Shown: positions 23,587 to 34,834, numbered from the stretch's first letter. The stretch: DNA of 55,503 bases from Nostoc sp. MG11 (GCF_014904695.1 NZ_JACXXN010000036.1:1-55503), one strand, 5' to 3'. The notes: a model not told the origin generated them from the letters alone. Program-made: numbers and translations.

Positions 23587-25434
23587 TTATCTCTCATCAG
23601 TTGCAGTTGTTGGTTTGCTATATTCAGCTATCAGATTTGCTAAAAGTGGTAAATCAATCGGTTTGGAAGTATATTCATTGACTCCAGCAGCTAGACAGGT
23701 TTCGCGATCGCCTTTCATCGCCAGTGCTGTTTGGGCAATTATTGGAATATTGCAATACTGGGGATTTTCTCGCAATTGTTGCACCAATTTAAGACCGTTT
23801 CCATCTGGTAGGTAGACATCCATTAAAATCACCACTGGGTTTAACTGTGTTAGAGTTTTCCACATCTCGGCAGCAGTCTTTACCCAAGTCACCTCATATC
23901 CCAACTTACTTAAATAAATTTGCATCAACTCAGCGTTGGGTAAGTCATCTTCCACTAGCAAAATCTCTAACCTTGAACTAGGCGTAACGGTCTGAGGCAA
24001 TAAAAAAGATGTTGCTCCCCTTGCTTCCTCATCTCCCTTATCTCTTTCATTTACTTCCACAGGCTTGAGGGGAAGTATGAGGGTAAAACAGGAACCGCGG
24101 TCAACTTCAGATTCGACTTCCACGCAACCTCCGTGAATTTCCGCAAGTTTCCGAGTTACTGTTAAACCCAATCCAGTACCTTCAATACCATCAGCTACAG
24201 CGTTGAGAATTTGAAAATAGGGTTGAAACAGGTGAGCTTGGTCTGCTTGAGAGATGCCAATGCCAGTATCCCAAACCGTAAAATGCACAAACTCACCTTT
24301 AGGGGCGACCTGTAAGCCAACACTTCCATTACTAGTAAACTTTAGAGCGTTGAAAAGTAAATTCAATAGCATTTGCTTGAGTCGCAAAGCATCAGCTACT
24401 AAAGTTGTGACATTAGGATCTAGTTCTAGGCGCAGTTTCAAACCCTTATTAGCGGCTTTCTCTTTAACCAACGCCAAAACATTGCTACACAACACTGGCA
24501 CATCCACGGTTTCCCACTGGACTTCTAGCTGGTTTGCTTCAATTTTAGAGAGATCCAAAATATCATTAATTAGAGCTAGCAGATGTCTACCACTTGACTG
24601 AATAATAGTCAAATATTCTTGGTGGCGTTCTCTGGTGGGATCGTACCCCTGAGCTAAGAGTAAGTGAGTAAACCCAATAATCGAACTCAGCGGCGTGCGA
24701 ATTTCGTGACTGGTATTTGCCAGAAATTGATTTTTGAGTTGATTGGTGCGTTCTAGTTCTTGATTAGAGCTACCTAATTGTTGGTATCGTTGCTGCCAAG
24801 ATAATATTTGCTTAAGCTGTGCCAAAGCTGTAGCACACTGCTTAGCAGACCTTGCCATCAATTGCGAGGTGAGTTGAGCTTGTGATGCTATGAGTGAGTC
24901 ACCAGACTCGACGAGGGGTGCTGTGGCGATAATTAGCCAGCCCATAACCTCGCCAAAAGTATCGACTAACCGCCAAGCACTTGGTGGTTGTTTGTTTTCA
25001 AGCTGCTGCAAATCTTTGAGTTCTATGACCTCTTGCAACTTTAACCGCAGTTTTTTGCGTTTTTTGGGCGTAACTTCTAAGAGTGGAGATTGTGAAGCTG
25101 GGGATGAGGAGCCAGAAATGTAGCAAACTGTGCCAACTGTTTCTTGCGGTTGAAACAAAGCGATGCCTACGGCACAGTGCGTGAGCGCCACTCTACTGGT
25201 ATCCACAGCACTGTTTAGCTCGTTCACCACGGTTTGGAAAATTTCTGTTTCTGCTGCTCTTGCGTGTGGGACAGTGATACACGCAGAAAGCAGGCAATCA
25301 TTAAGGCGACTTTGCAACTGGTTCAAGCTGCTCTCCAGCCACAACTCGGCACGAAGTTGCTGAATTGTTTTCAAAAGTGTTGGCGTTGCATCTATCTGTG
25401 AGTTCTGTTCTGGTAAGCTTGAATACTGCTGCAT
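23587..25434 (-). CDS. Hybrid sensor histidine kinase/response regulator
   Basis: The start is placed at ATG 25434; a TTG six bases upstream is less likely. Residues about 60-200 look like a degenerate GAF-type sensor. A coiled segment leads into HisKA with ANTSHEIRTPLSSIIGF (His about 243). HATPase motifs follow: NLLFNALKFTS (N box), VWDTGIGIS (G1) and GTGLGLTVTRKLAE (G2). A receiver domain near 480-600 has the acidic pair VEDD, phospho-acceptor Asp about 539 in ILMDVYLPDGNG, and Lys in SKPID. The protein has no membrane segment, so it should be a cytoplasmic sensor. The linker before the receiver (RDKGDEEARGATS) seems derived from an intergenic repeat. The signal and output are unknown. Confidence 0.9.
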   Translation of the reverse strand: MQQYSSLPEQNSQIDATPTLLKTIQQLRAELWLESSLNQLQSRLNDCLLSACITVPHARAAETEIFQTVVNELNSAVDTSRVALTHCAVGIALFQPQETVGTVCYISGSSSPASQSPLLEVTPKKRKKLRLKLQEVIELKDLQQLENKQPPSAWRLVDTFGEVMGWLIIATAPLVESGDSLIASQAQLTSQLMARSAKQCATALAQLKQILSWQQRYQQLGSSNQELERTNQLKNQFLANTSHEIRTPLSSIIGFTHLLLAQGYDPTRERHQEYLTIIQSSGRHLLALINDILDLSKIEANQLEVQWETVDVPVLCSNVLALVKEKAANKGLKLRLELDPNVTTLVADALRLKQMLLNLLFNALKFTSNGSVGLQVAPKGEFVHFTVWDTGIGISQADQAHLFQPYFQILNAVADGIEGTGLGLTVTRKLAEIHGGCVEVESEVDRGSCFTLILPLKPVEVNERDKGDEEARGATSFLLPQTVTPSSRLEILLVEDDLPNAELMQIYLSKLGYEVTWVKTAAEMWKTLTQLNPVVILMDVYLPDGNGLKLVQQLRENPQYCNIPIIAQTALAMKGDRETCLAAGVNEYTSKPIDLPLLANLIAEYSKPTTATDER

Positions 25435-25605
25435 GGTCAACTAGACCGGTGAACAAATTAGCTTCGCATAAAAATGCGAACAGGATTCTATGTAAATTAG
25501 CGGACAACTCTTTTATATTTATAAACCATAACTTATGTAGCAGCCAGTCTAAAAATTCTTGTATGAAATTACTCATTTAAAATTTTTTGATCGCAACTTA
25601 AAACT

Positions 25606-26472
25606 ATGGATACACAATTCGCTCAACTAATCGTCAATGGAATTGCTGTGGGAAGCATTATTGCTCTAGCAGCAGTCGGCTTGACTCTTACCTATGGAAT
25701 TTTACGGTTATCTAACTTCGCTCATGGTGACTTTCTAACTTTAGGAGCCTATCTTACTTGGCTGGTGAATACCTTTGGAGTCAATATTTGGCTGTCGATG
25801 ATACTGGCGGCGACGGGAACAGTATCGGCGATGCTTTTATCAGAAAAGTTTCTATGGTCAAGAATGCGCTCTATCCGTGCTACTTCCACTACGCTGATTA
25901 TTATCTCCATAGGACTGGCTTTATTTATTCGCAATGGAATTATTTTTATTTGGGGCGGTAGAAACCAAAATTACGATGTACCTGTAACTACTGCTCTTGA
26001 TATCTTGGGCTTAAAAGTACCACAAAATCAATTATTGGTATTGGGTTTAGCGGTATTAGCAATTTTGGCGCTGCACTACCTCTTGCAAAATACCAAAATT
26101 GGTAAGGCGATGCGAGCTGTTGCCGACGATTTAGATTTAGCTAGGGTATCTGGTATTAATGTCGACAGAGTAATTCTGTGGACTTGGCTAATTGCTGGCA
26201 CTCTCACATCTTTGGGGGGGAGCATGTATGGGTTAATTACAGCTGTCCGCCCAAATATGGGATGGTTCTTAATATTACCATTGTTTGCCTCCGTGATTTT
26301 AGGAGGAATTGGCAACCCTTACGGTGCGATCGCCGCAGCTTTTATCATCGGCATTGTTCAGGAAATCAGCACCCCTTGGCTGGGTTCTCAGTATAAACAA
26401 GGTGTGGCACTGTTAATTATGATTTTGGTGCTGCTCATTCGTCCCAAAGGTTTATTCAAAGGCACGATTTGA
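25606..26472 (+). CDS. natD: LivH-type amino-acid ABC transporter permease (NatD-like)
   Basis: This 288-residue integral membrane protein belongs to the branched-chain amino acid permease family: GIAVGSIIALAAVGLTLTYG at the N-terminus, LRLSNFAHGDFLTLGAY, and KIGKAMRAVADDLDLARVSG, the cytoplasmic loop that docks the ATPase. Around eight hydrophobic segments are visible. In cyanobacteria a LivH-like permease that is not in a urea (urt) cluster is normally NatD of the N-I neutral amino acid uptake system, whose genes are scattered in some species; that fits a lone gene. The symbol is inferred on that basis. Confidence 0.8.
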   Translation: MDTQFAQLIVNGIAVGSIIALAAVGLTLTYGILRLSNFAHGDFLTLGAYLTWLVNTFGVNIWLSMILAATGTVSAMLLSEKFLWSRMRSIRATSTTLIIISIGLALFIRNGIIFIWGGRNQNYDVPVTTALDILGLKVPQNQLLVLGLAVLAILALHYLLQNTKIGKAMRAVADDLDLARVSGINVDRVILWTWLIAGTLTSLGGSMYGLITAVRPNMGWFLILPLFASVILGGIGNPYGAIAAAFIIGIVQEISTPWLGSQYKQGVALLIMILVLLIRPKGLFKGTI

Positions 26473-26493
26473 GCAGCACCATTCCACTTCTAA

Positions 26494-26631
26494 CTATTGA
26501 ATAATGTGGAAATAGTACGCTGCTACCAGAAAGTTGATAGCTAACAGGAACAATGCCCAGCCTGTGCGAAAGGCGTAGGGAGGTTTAGCTCCACTATCAG
26601 CAACTGGTAAATCTTTACTTTTAGCAGTCAT
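26494..26631 (-). CDS. psaX: Photosystem I subunit PsaX
   Basis: This 45-residue gene is easy to overlook. The ATG at 26631 is preceded by AAGGAG eight bases upstream. The product starts MTAKSKDLPVADSGAKPPYA and continues with FRTGWALFLLAINFLVAAYY. The second segment is nearly identical to the single transmembrane helix of PsaX from Thermosynechococcus (FRTFWAVLLLAINFLVAAYYF, as I remember it). PsaX sits at the rim of cyanobacterial photosystem I and contacts a chlorophyll and lipids. The gene is convergent with natD, with only 21 bp between the stop codons. Confidence 0.93.
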   Translation of the reverse strand: MTAKSKDLPVADSGAKPPYAFRTGWALFLLAINFLVAAYYFHIIQ

Positions 26632-26814
26632 AAACGGTTCTCCTTAATGTCAGGACTTTTTAAGAAATACCAAACAGGTGTACCCATTACCCAAATTCTT
26701 TAAAAATATTTGTGTAGCTTGGGGAATTGGGGATTGGGGACTGGGAAAAGACAACATAAACAAAGCAGAGTAATAATTTCTCCTTGTCGTCCTTGTCCCC
26801 CTTGTTCTCAATCC
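26632..26814. repeat. psaX leader and GGGGATTG-type short repeats
   Basis: This short region between psaX and lipA holds the psaX ribosome binding site and promoter. Near 26720-26748 there are tandem degenerate copies of GGGGATTG/GGGGACTG, a short-tandem-repeat type common in Nostocales spacers. No further gene is seen. Confidence 0.5.
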
Positions 26815-27720
26815 CTAATCTCCTGCGTGGTAGGAACTGCGAACCAGAGGCCCAGAACGGACGTGGCTGAATCCCATTTTCCATGCTAAGCTGCCGAGCT
26901 GATCAAATTCCTCTGGAGTCCAATATTTTTGGACTGGCAGATGATCTAAGGAAGGACGCATATACTGACCAATAGTCAGGCGATCGCACCCCACAGCCCT
27001 CAAATCAGCCATTGTTTCGCTCACTTCATCTAGTGTTTCTCCATGTCCCAGCATCAAACCTGATTTGGTGGGAATATTCGGCTCGATTTCTTTGACCATA
27101 GCCAGCACTCGTAGTGAGCGATCGTACTTTGCTCCTCGACGCACTGGCCCAGTTAACCGTCGCACTGTCTCGATATTGTGGTTGAAACAAGCTGGCAAGG
27201 CTTGGACAATCATAACTATTCGCTGGTGTTGACCTGACTCTCCAGATCCCGTACCACCCCAAAAATCTGGGGTCAGTACTTCAATTTGAGTTTCTGGGTT
27301 CAACTGGCGGATAGTGGCGATCGTCTTCACAAAGTGACCCGCTCCCTGATCGGGCAAGTCATCACGGGCTACAGAAGTCAGCACTACATAACGCAATCCC
27401 AAAAGCTGCACCGCCTCTGCCACTTTTTGTGGTTCCTCTAGATCAACAGGCATCGGTGCATGACCTTTATCAACTTGACAAAAAGCACAAGAGCGTGTGC
27501 AGGTAGGCCCCATTAGTAAAAAGGTAGCAGTTTTTTGGGCGTAGCACTCCCCCCTGTTAGGGCAGCGTCCTTCTTCGCAAATCGTATGAATTTGGCGCTG
27601 CTTAATAATACGCTGTACCGTGGAGAGTTCGCTGGCTTTGCCAATAGGGCGACGTAACCAGCTAGGTATTGCTGTAATTTCAGACTTGAGTTGGGCTGGT
27701 TGTGACGAAGTCATAGACAT
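26815..27720 (-). CDS. lipA: Lipoyl synthase
   Basis: This radical SAM enzyme inserts two sulfur atoms into protein-bound octanoyl groups to make lipoate. The auxiliary cluster motif [12 protein letters not shown] is at about residues 48-59. The radical SAM motif CTRSCAFC is near residue 74. The C-terminal [13 protein letters not shown] contains the RSSY motif whose serine ligates the auxiliary cluster. The length of 301 is normal. Cyanobacteria often have two lipA copies; this is a complete one. Confidence 0.96.
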   Translation of the reverse strand: MSMTSSQPAQLKSEITAIPSWLRRPIGKASELSTVQRIIKQRQIHTICEEGRCPNRGECYAQKTATFLLMGPTCTRSCAFCQVDKGHAPMPVDLEEPQKVAEAVQLLGLRYVVLTSVARDDLPDQGAGHFVKTIATIRQLNPETQIEVLTPDFWGGTGSGESGQHQRIVMIVQALPACFNHNIETVRRLTGPVRRGAKYDRSLRVLAMVKEIEPNIPTKSGLMLGHGETLDEVSETMADLRAVGCDRLTIGQYMRPSLDHLPVQKYWTPEEFDQLGSLAWKMGFSHVRSGPLVRSSYHAGD

Positions 27721-27973
27721 CCAAACAAGATGCAGAGATAAAGTAAGGCGAGTTTCTTCTGCTCTTGAGCAAAGTTAAGGCCTTAAATATCACCATGACA
27801 CAAATTGCAAAGAACATAGGCAAAAGTTTTGCAAAATACCTCTAGTCATGTGATTTATACCGAAATATACTGTCCCCCAATCAACAAAAATTTTGGATAT
27901 AGTGGGAGCATTCTCAAAGTCAATCGGCAAAGCCGCTATTTACACTTAAAGTTTCTGTTTAGAGCAATCAGCC

Positions 27974-28606
27974 GTGGCAAGTAACAAAATTTTAGTTATC
28001 GATGACACTACAGTTGTCAGGGTAAAAGTACGAGAAATGCTGCCTCCAGGCAATTTCGAGGTACTGGAAGCAAAAGATGGGATGGAAGGACTAAATTTCA
28101 TCCTTCAGGAAAAACTCAGCCTCATCATGTTGGATTTTCTGTTGCCAAAAATGAGTGGTTGGGAAGTTTTCCAGCAAATTCAAGCCCAGCCTGAGTTACG
28201 AAAGATTCCTTTGGTAATTATGTCTGGTCGTAAGGAAGAGGTAACAGAGAAAATCACAGAACCCTTTGAATATTTTGAATTTCTAGGAAAGCCTTTTGAC
28301 CAGAAACAACTAATTGGCGCGATTAAGTTAGCCATGACAAAGGCTAAACAGCCTCGTCCAGAGCCAGTTCTGGTAGGGGCAGGTGTTGGTGCTAGAAATG
28401 GCCCTGTAGCAACCTCTAGTGATGGAGTTACAGCAGCAACTTTTAGTACTGAAAACAGTACACCAGCAGCCTCTAATACTGAAGCAGCTTCCTCCGCAGA
28501 AATAAATGCGCTAAGTGAGAAAATTGTCAAAATGCAAGGGGAAATTGATGGTTTGAAGAAACAGCTAGCTCAAGTTGTGACTTTTATTAAACAGAAAATT
28601 AAGTAG
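27974..28606 (+). CDS. Response regulator with C-terminal linker and coiled coil
   Basis: The first 125 residues form a receiver domain with the acidic pair at Asp10-Asp11, phospho-acceptor Asp54 in IMLDFLLPKMSGWE, a Ser in VIMSGRKEE and Lys in FLGKPF. After an Ala/Thr/Ser-rich linker (about 130-170) a helical C-terminus EINALSEKIVKMQGEIDGLKKQ probably forms a coiled coil. There is no DNA-binding or enzymatic output domain, so it may act through protein contact. It starts at GTG 27974. Its cognate kinase is not evident. Confidence 0.88.
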   Translation: MASNKILVIDDTTVVRVKVREMLPPGNFEVLEAKDGMEGLNFILQEKLSLIMLDFLLPKMSGWEVFQQIQAQPELRKIPLVIMSGRKEEVTEKITEPFEYFEFLGKPFDQKQLIGAIKLAMTKAKQPRPEPVLVGAGVGARNGPVATSSDGVTAATFSTENSTPAASNTEAASSAEINALSEKIVKMQGEIDGLKKQLAQVVTFIKQKIK

Positions 28607-29117
28607 CTTTTGCGCTCTCTATTTTCAATGTTCTCTTGAGCTAATAAAGTAAGAAGAAAAGTTTTTCTACACTTGAAATTGATATGTAAGTCTACCATAT
28701 TTAGGTAGATTTCAAAACCAAACACCTGACTTATTAGGGTAGAGGTAATCTGAGTTTCTAGTCTAGTAAACAACTCCAAATACAATAAACCTGCCGCAAT
28801 TTACTTTTGAGCTAAGGTAACGGCAGGCTTTTTATTGTTTGGAATTATCTAAAATAAGTAATTTACAAATATACTAAATCAAGATACGTAATTGAATATA
28901 AGATAAAACTTTAGTTTTTGCAGTGTGAATAGTAATATTATTGTTTGACTTTAGCATTAGTATTTTTATAATTACACAATTTAATATGAGATTTTTCTTA
29001 AAAAAGATGCATTTTGAAATACAAGTTAAATAAAATAAATCTACTATTTGATGATAACGACAGCCTTCTCACGGGAATACTAAGCGATATAAACACAAAT
29101 TATGAGCATGAGCTGCG
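28607..29117. other. Non-coding spacer with hairpins
   Basis: This 511-bp AT-rich spacer has no supported gene. TCTACC-N7-GGTAGA (28691-28709) is a small hairpin. A much stronger one lies at 28783-28837. The right half must hold the promoter of the giant kinase gene. A 22-codon reading frame begins at ATG 29102 and overlaps the kinase start out of frame; it could be a leader peptide, but this is weak. Confidence 0.5.
28783..28837 (+). terminator. Rho-independent-like terminator hairpin
   Basis: CCTGCCG (28790-28796) pairs with CGGCAGG (28821-28827), and outer CAATAAA (28783-28789) pairs with TTTATTG (28831-28837). The right arm runs into CTTTTTATT. It probably ends the response regulator transcript, though it lies about 180 bp after the stop codon. 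Confidence 0.6.
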
Positions 29118-32100
29118 ATGTCAGTAGTATTCGATACATTATACGTGCTTCCCGGTTATCGCATTACTGAGCAAATCTACTCAGGCAGCAAAACCTTAGT
29201 TTATCGAGGCATCAGAGAACAAGACCAAAAATTGGTCATCATCAAACTGATGCGAAATGAATATCCTACGTTCGTGGAAATCGCCCAGTTCCGCAATCAA
29301 TACACCATCACCAAAAACCTTGACCTTCCTGGCATAGTCAAACCCTATAGTTTAGAAAACTACCGCAACGGCTATGCGCTAGTGATGGAAGACTTTGGCG
29401 GTATCTCTCTTCAAGACTGGCGACTGGGAGATAAGGCAAAGGAAGGCAATCCTGTTTCTTTGAGTGAGTTTTTCTACATAGCCATTAAAGTTGCTTCCAC
29501 CCTTGAGCAATTGCATTGCGATGCCTACGGCGAGCTACGCCTACGCATCATTCACAAAGATATTAAACCTGCCAATATCCTAATTAACCCTACCACAGGT
29601 GAGATCAGGCTCATCGACTTTAGTATCGCCACCCTCTTGCCAAGAGAAATTCAATCTCTCACGAATCCCAACGTCTTAGAAGGAACGTTGGCTTACATTT
29701 CTCCCGAACAAACCGGAAGGATGAACCGAGGTATAGACTACCGCACCGACTTTTATTCCCTTGGTGTCACCTTCTTTGAACTTCTCACCGGACAGTTACC
29801 CTTCACCCCCACTGACCCGATGGAGTTAGTTTATTGTCACATTGCCAAAGAACCACTTAAAGCAAGCTTGATTAGCTCCAATATTCCCCCAATTTTATCC
29901 AACATCATCAGCAAACTGATGGCAAAAAATGCCGAAGACCGCTATCAGAGTGCCTTGGGATTAAAGCATGACTTGGAAGTGTGTCAAAACCAGTGGCAAG
30001 AAACTGGAAATATTGCTCCCTTTGAGTTGGGATACCGGGATATCTCAGACCGTTTCGTTATTCCCGAAAAACTTTATGGTCGCCAACGTGAAGTAGAAAC
30101 CCTACTTGCTGCTTTTGGACGTGTGACAAGCGGAGTCACAGAAATGATATTAGTAGCAGGTTTTTCTGGTATTGGCAAAACTGCGGTAGTCAATGAAATC
30201 CACAAACCCATTGTGCGGCAGCGTAGTTACTTTATCAAAGGTAAATTTGACCAGTTCCAACGTGATATTCCTTTGTCAGGATTGGTACAAGCTTTTCGTG
30301 ACTTAATTGGACAAATACTATCGGAAACTGATGCTCAAATTGAACAGTGGAAAGTCAAGATTTTGTCAGCCTTGGGTACACAAACTCAGGTAATTACCGA
30401 TGTAATTCCTGAACTAGAACAGATTATTGGCAAGCAACCCCCAGTTGCAGAACTCTCTGGCATTGCTGCTCAAAATCGTTTCAATTTGTTGTTCCAAAGA
30501 TTTATCCAGTTGTTTACCGCTAAAGGACATCCCTTAGTTATTTTTCTGGATGACTTGCAATGGGCAGATACAACTTCTTTGAAATTAATTCAACTATTAA
30601 TGAGTGAAAACCCGTCATCTTCTCTCGCAAATGAAATAGATAAACTAGATGAAGCTAAGGGAGGTTTCCTGGTTGTTGGTGCGTATCGGGATAATGAAGT
30701 TTCAAAGGCGCATCCGCTTTATTTGACACTACAGGAGATTGAAAAAGCTGGAGCAGCTATTAATACTATCACTCTATCACCTTTAAATCAAGGTGATTTA
30801 AACCATCTGATTGCTGATACCCTTCATTGCCCTGAAGTATTTGCTGTTTCTCTCACCCAAATGGTATTCGCCAAAACTAAAGGCAACCCTTTCTTTTCTA
30901 TTCAATTTCTTAAGTCTTTATTAGATGAGAAACTAATTACATTAAACTTTGATATTGGGCATTGGCAGTATGATATTACAAAAATCAAGGCATTAGCCCT
31001 TACAGATGATGTAGTGGAATTTCTGGCAATTCAAATAGAGAAATTGCCAATAAATACTCAAAAAGTTTTAAAACTTGCTGCTTGCATTGGCAATCATTTT
31101 GACTTAAAAGCTCTCGCCATTATACATGAAAAATCTGTAGTAGATACAGCGTCAGACTTATGGCAAGCATTACTTGAGGGATTAATTTTACCTCAGACTG
31201 ATGTTTATAAAATATTTCCAGAAAATATTAATGATCAACATTTACTAGTTAATAGTAAAGAATCTACACAATTTCCAAGTTCTAATTTACAACTACCTAA
31301 ATATAAATTTGTACATGATCGAGTGCAGCAGGCTGCTTATTCCTTGGTTCCTGATGACCAAAAAAAGCCAATTCATTTAAAAATTGGGCTAATGCTGTTA
31401 AGTAGTATCTCAGTTGCAGAACGAGAAGAAAATATTTTTGAGCTTGTCAATCAGTTCAATATTGCAGTGGAATTCATTCCTAATCAGGATAAGCGTGATG
31501 AACTGGCTACGATGAATTTGATTGCTGGACGTAAAGCTTTGGCATCAACGGCTTATCCAGCTGCGATTAAGTATTTAACTACTGGAATAGAACTATTAAC
31601 AAGTGGTGATAGTTGGGAGAGTGAATATGAGCTAACCCTAGCTTTACATGAGACAGCAGCAGAAGCGGCATACTTAGCTGGCGACTTTGAGCAAACTGAG
31701 CAATTAATAGAGGTAGTGTTAGCACGAGCTAAAACACTATTGGAGAAAGTGAAAGTTTATGAAGTCAAACTTAAAGCCTATGGAGCGCAAAACCAAGCAC
31801 TCAAAGCAGTCAATACTGCACTAGCCTTTCTGAAGTTGTTGGAGGTGGATTTCCCTGATAATCCTAGCCAGTCTGATGTTCAGCTAGCAATGGTAGAAAT
31901 CACATCAAATCTAACTGGCAAACGTATTGAAGACTTGATTAGCCTGCCAGAGATGACACAAGCACAACCACTGGCGGTGATGCATATCCTAAGCAATGCA
32001 ACTATTTTTGCTTATGCAGTTTCTCCTGAGTTTTTACCACTGATTGTCCTTAAACAAATCATTTTATCTGTTAAACATGGCAATACTCCCTTATCTGCTT

Positions 32101-34778
32101 TTGGATATGTTGTTTATGCATCAATACTCTGCGGAGTGATGGGAGATATTGAAACTGGTTATAAATTTGGCAAGTTGTCTGAAAGTCTTTTATCTAAGTT
32201 CCACACTAAAACTGTTACAGCTAAAATACTTACGACATTTAATGCCAATATCAGACCTTGGAAGGAACATACCAGAGAAGCATTAAAGCCTTTACACGAA
32301 GCTTATTCGGCTGGACTGGAAACGGGAGATTTAGAATTTGCAGCCTTTTCTCTTTTGGCTTATTCTTACTATTCATATTTCATCGGTAGAGAATTGACAG
32401 GGCTAACACAGGAGCTAACAATCTACAGCAATGCTATTGCTAAAACCAAGCAAGAGAGAATGCTTAATTGGCTGACTATTTATTGGCAGAGCGTTTTGAA
32501 TTTGCTAGGGAATGTAGAATATCCCTGTCGTTTAATTGGTGAAGCCTACGACGAGGAGAAAATGCTACCAATTCAACTTCAAGCCAAGGATAGAGTCGGA
32601 CTTTTATATTTATATTTCAGCAAACTACATCTTTGTTACCTATTTCAGGATTTTCCTCAAGCAGTTGAAATTGCTATTCTGGCAGAAAAGTATTTAGATG
32701 CTGGTACAGGACAACTAGTTGTTCCTCTTTTCCATTTTTACAATTCTCTAATTATGCTAGCTGTGTGCCTTAATTTCGATGAAGCTGAACAAAAACAAAT
32801 CTTGACAAAGGTAGCTATTAGCCAGGAAAAGATGCAGCATTGGGCAAATCACGCTCCAATGAATTATTTGCACAAGTTTTATTTAGTGGAAGCAGAACGA
32901 TATCGGGTCATTGGTAAATATGTAGAGGCAATGGAATTGTACGATCGCGCTATTTCCCTTGCTAAAGAACATGAGTACATTAATGAAGAAGCTCTAGCGA
33001 ACGAACTTGCTGGGAAATTCTATCTAGGGTGGGGCAAACAGAAGATTGCACAAACATATCTAATTGATGCCTACTATAGCTACGTTCGTTGGGGTGCTAA
33101 AGCCAAAGTTGACGATTTGGCAAAACGTTATCCTCAGTTACTTGCTTCCATACTCCAGCAAGAAAACCTGAGCTTCCATTCCAGAGATCAAAGTACTTCT
33201 CTCAATAGCCTATCTTTATCTACTACTCTAAGTAATCAACAAACTATTATTGGTTCTAAAACAAGCATTTCCGACTCTCTGGATTTAGCAGCATTCATCA
33301 AAGCATCTCAAGCACTCTCTGGAGAAATTGAGCTTGAACGACTGCTTTCTACTTTAATGAAAGTTGTAATGGAGAACGCAGGAGCCTCTAAATGCGCTCT
33401 GATTGTGAGCAAAGGTAATAACTTAGATTTAACCATTACTGTGATTAGTTCAAATTCAACTCATACAGAGTTTCCATCAATTAGTTTAGAGTCAAGCGAC
33501 GATGTTCCTATTACTTTAATTAACTACGTTAAACGTACTAGGGAAATTTTCGTCATCGACGATGCAATGGCTGTCGCATCTTTGGCAACCGACAGCTACA
33601 TTATTCGAGAGTCACCTAAAAGCTTGTTGTCTATACCTATTATCAATCAAGGGAAATTGATTGGTATTCTTTACCTAGAAAATAATCTAACTACAGGAGC
33701 ATTTACAAGCGATCGCGTTGAAGTTATCAAACTCCTCACTACTCAAGCAGCAATCTCGCTAGAGAATGCCATCCTCTATAAAAATTTGACACAAGCTAAG
33801 GAAAACTTAGAAGAATATAACCATACGCTAGAGGAAAAAGTTGAGGTAAGAACGCAAGAACTTAACAACAAAAATCATCGTTTACAGCAAGCCCTGGAGG
33901 AATTGCAACGTACCCAAACTCAATTGATTCAAAGTGAAAAAATGTCTTCATTAGGGCAGATGGTGGCGGGAATTGCCCATGAAATTAATAATCCCATCAA
34001 CTTTATTCATGGCAATATTACTCATGCTAGTGAATATGTCCAAGATTTGCTGGATTTAATTACTCTTTATCAGCAGGAATACCCTCGTCCTTCACCTCTA
34101 GTTGAGGATAAAACGGTAGAAATAGACATAGATTTTTTAGCAGAAGACCTGCCAAAAACTTTAGCTTCAATGAAGCTTGGCAGTTCGCGCATCAGAAATA
34201 TTGTTTTGGGCTTACGCAACTTCTCTCGTCTAGATGAATCGGAAATGAAACCTGTAGATATTCATGAGGGTATCGACAATACCTTGATGATTTTGCAGCA
34301 CCGACTCAAGGCAAAGAGCGATTATCCAGAAATTGAAGTCATCAAAAAATACGGACAACTGCCAGAAGTTACTTGCTACGCTGGTCAACTTAATCAGGTG
34401 TTTATGAATATCCTAAGCAATGCGATCGATGCTTTGGAGAATTCAGAAGTCAGTAGTCAGTGGTTAACGGTCAATGGAAAAACAACTGACAATGAACAAC
34501 CGACAATTGATAATCCTACAATTCACATCTTTACTGAATTAACAGATTCAAATACTGTAATAATTCGATTTGCTGATAACGGTTCTGGTATGACACAAGC
34601 AGTGAAACAGAAAATCTTTGACCCATTTTTTACCACTAAGTCGATAGGAAGTGGTACAGGATTAGGGTTGTCAATTAGCTATCAGATTGTTGTGGATAAG
34701 CACAAGGGTAGTTTAACTTGTGATTCCACATTAGGAAGGGGAACTGAGTTTGTAGTTGAAATACCGATGCGACAGTAG
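29118..34778 (+). CDS. Giant Ser/Thr kinase-ATPase-GAF-histidine kinase signalling protein
   Basis: This 1886-residue dual-kinase protein belongs to a type common in Nostoc. An N-terminal Ser/Thr kinase (about 10-290) has Lys43 in [15 protein letters not shown] (146-153) and DFS (167-169) in place of DFG. An AAA-type ATPase domain follows, with Walker A GFSGIGKT (348-355) and Walker [13 protein letters not shown] long helical, TPR-like region fills about 700-1370. A GAF domain (about 1395-1550), a coiled coil, then HisKA with His1621 in [15 protein letters not shown], and a HATPase domain with N box, DNGSGM and GTGLGLS end the protein. The loop at about 1776-1800 seems derived from an intergenic repeat. 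It converges on the UbiA-P450 operon. Role and ligand are unknown; the receiver partner is not fused. Confidence 0.9.
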   Translation: MSVVFDTLYVLPGYRITEQIYSGSKTLVYRGIREQDQKLVIIKLMRNEYPTFVEIAQFRNQYTITKNLDLPGIVKPYSLENYRNGYALVMEDFGGISLQDWRLGDKAKEGNPVSLSEFFYIAIKVASTLEQLHCDAYGELRLRIIHKDIKPANILINPTTGEIRLIDFSIATLLPREIQSLTNPNVLEGTLAYISPEQTGRMNRGIDYRTDFYSLGVTFFELLTGQLPFTPTDPMELVYCHIAKEPLKASLISSNIPPILSNIISKLMAKNAEDRYQSALGLKHDLEVCQNQWQETGNIAPFELGYRDISDRFVIPEKLYGRQREVETLLAAFGRVTSGVTEMILVAGFSGIGKTAVVNEIHKPIVRQRSYFIKGKFDQFQRDIPLSGLVQAFRDLIGQILSETDAQIEQWKVKILSALGTQTQVITDVIPELEQIIGKQPPVAELSGIAAQNRFNLLFQRFIQLFTAKGHPLVIFLDDLQWADTTSLKLIQLLMSENPSSSLANEIDKLDEAKGGFLVVGAYRDNEVSKAHPLYLTLQEIEKAGAAINTITLSPLNQGDLNHLIADTLHCPEVFAVSLTQMVFAKTKGNPFFSIQFLKSLLDEKLITLNFDIGHWQYDITKIKALALTDDVVEFLAIQIEKLPINTQKVLKLAACIGNHFDLKALAIIHEKSVVDTASDLWQALLEGLILPQTDVYKIFPENINDQHLLVNSKESTQFPSSNLQLPKYKFVHDRVQQAAYSLVPDDQKKPIHLKIGLMLLSSISVAEREENIFELVNQFNIAVEFIPNQDKRDELATMNLIAGRKALASTAYPAAIKYLTTGIELLTSGDSWESEYELTLALHETAAEAAYLAGDFEQTEQLIEVVLARAKTLLEKVKVYEVKLKAYGAQNQALKAVNTALAFLKLLEVDFPDNPSQSDVQLAMVEITSNLTGKRIEDLISLPEMTQAQPLAVMHILSNATIFAYAVSPEFLPLIVLKQIILSVKHGNTPLSAFGYVVYASILCGVMGDIETGYKFGKLSESLLSKFHTKTVTAKILTTFNANIRPWKEHTREALKPLHEAYSAGLETGDLEFAAFSLLAYSYYSYFIGRELTGLTQELTIYSNAIAKTKQERMLNWLTIYWQSVLNLLGNVEYPCRLIGEAYDEEKMLPIQLQAKDRVGLLYLYFSKLHLCYLFQDFPQAVEIAILAEKYLDAGTGQLVVPLFHFYNSLIMLAVCLNFDEAEQKQILTKVAISQEKMQHWANHAPMNYLHKFYLVEAERYRVIGKYVEAMELYDRAISLAKEHEYINEEALANELAGKFYLGWGKQKIAQTYLIDAYYSYVRWGAKAKVDDLAKRYPQLLASILQQENLSFHSRDQSTSLNSLSLSTTLSNQQTIIGSKTSISDSLDLAAFIKASQALSGEIELERLLSTLMKVVMENAGASKCALIVSKGNNLDLTITVISSNSTHTEFPSISLESSDDVPITLINYVKRTREIFVIDDAMAVASLATDSYIIRESPKSLLSIPIINQGKLIGILYLENNLTTGAFTSDRVEVIKLLTTQAAISLENAILYKNLTQAKENLEEYNHTLEEKVEVRTQELNNKNHRLQQALEELQRTQTQLIQSEKMSSLGQMVAGIAHEINNPINFIHGNITHASEYVQDLLDLITLYQQEYPRPSPLVEDKTVEIDIDFLAEDLPKTLASMKLGSSRIRNIVLGLRNFSRLDESEMKPVDIHEGIDNTLMILQHRLKAKSDYPEIEVIKKYGQLPEVTCYAGQLNQVFMNILSNAIDALENSEVSSQWLTVNGKTTDNEQPTIDNPTIHIFTELTDSNTVIIRFADNGSGMTQAVKQKIFDPFFTTKSIGSGTGLGLSISYQIVVDKHKGSLTCDSTLGRGTEFVVEIPMRQ

Positions 34779-34820
34779 ACTTCTGGTATTCTGAATATTA
34801 GGAATTTTGCCAGAAGTCTA
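34776..34820. terminator. Bidirectional terminator between kinase and P450 genes
   Basis: TAGACTTCTGG (34776-34786) and its exact complement CCAGAAGTCTA (34810-34820) form an 11-bp stem with a 23-base loop. The left arm includes the TAG stop codon of the giant kinase gene. Its position between convergent stop codons suggests termination in both directions. Confidence 0.65.
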
Positions 34821-34834
34821 GTCAAATAGCTAAG

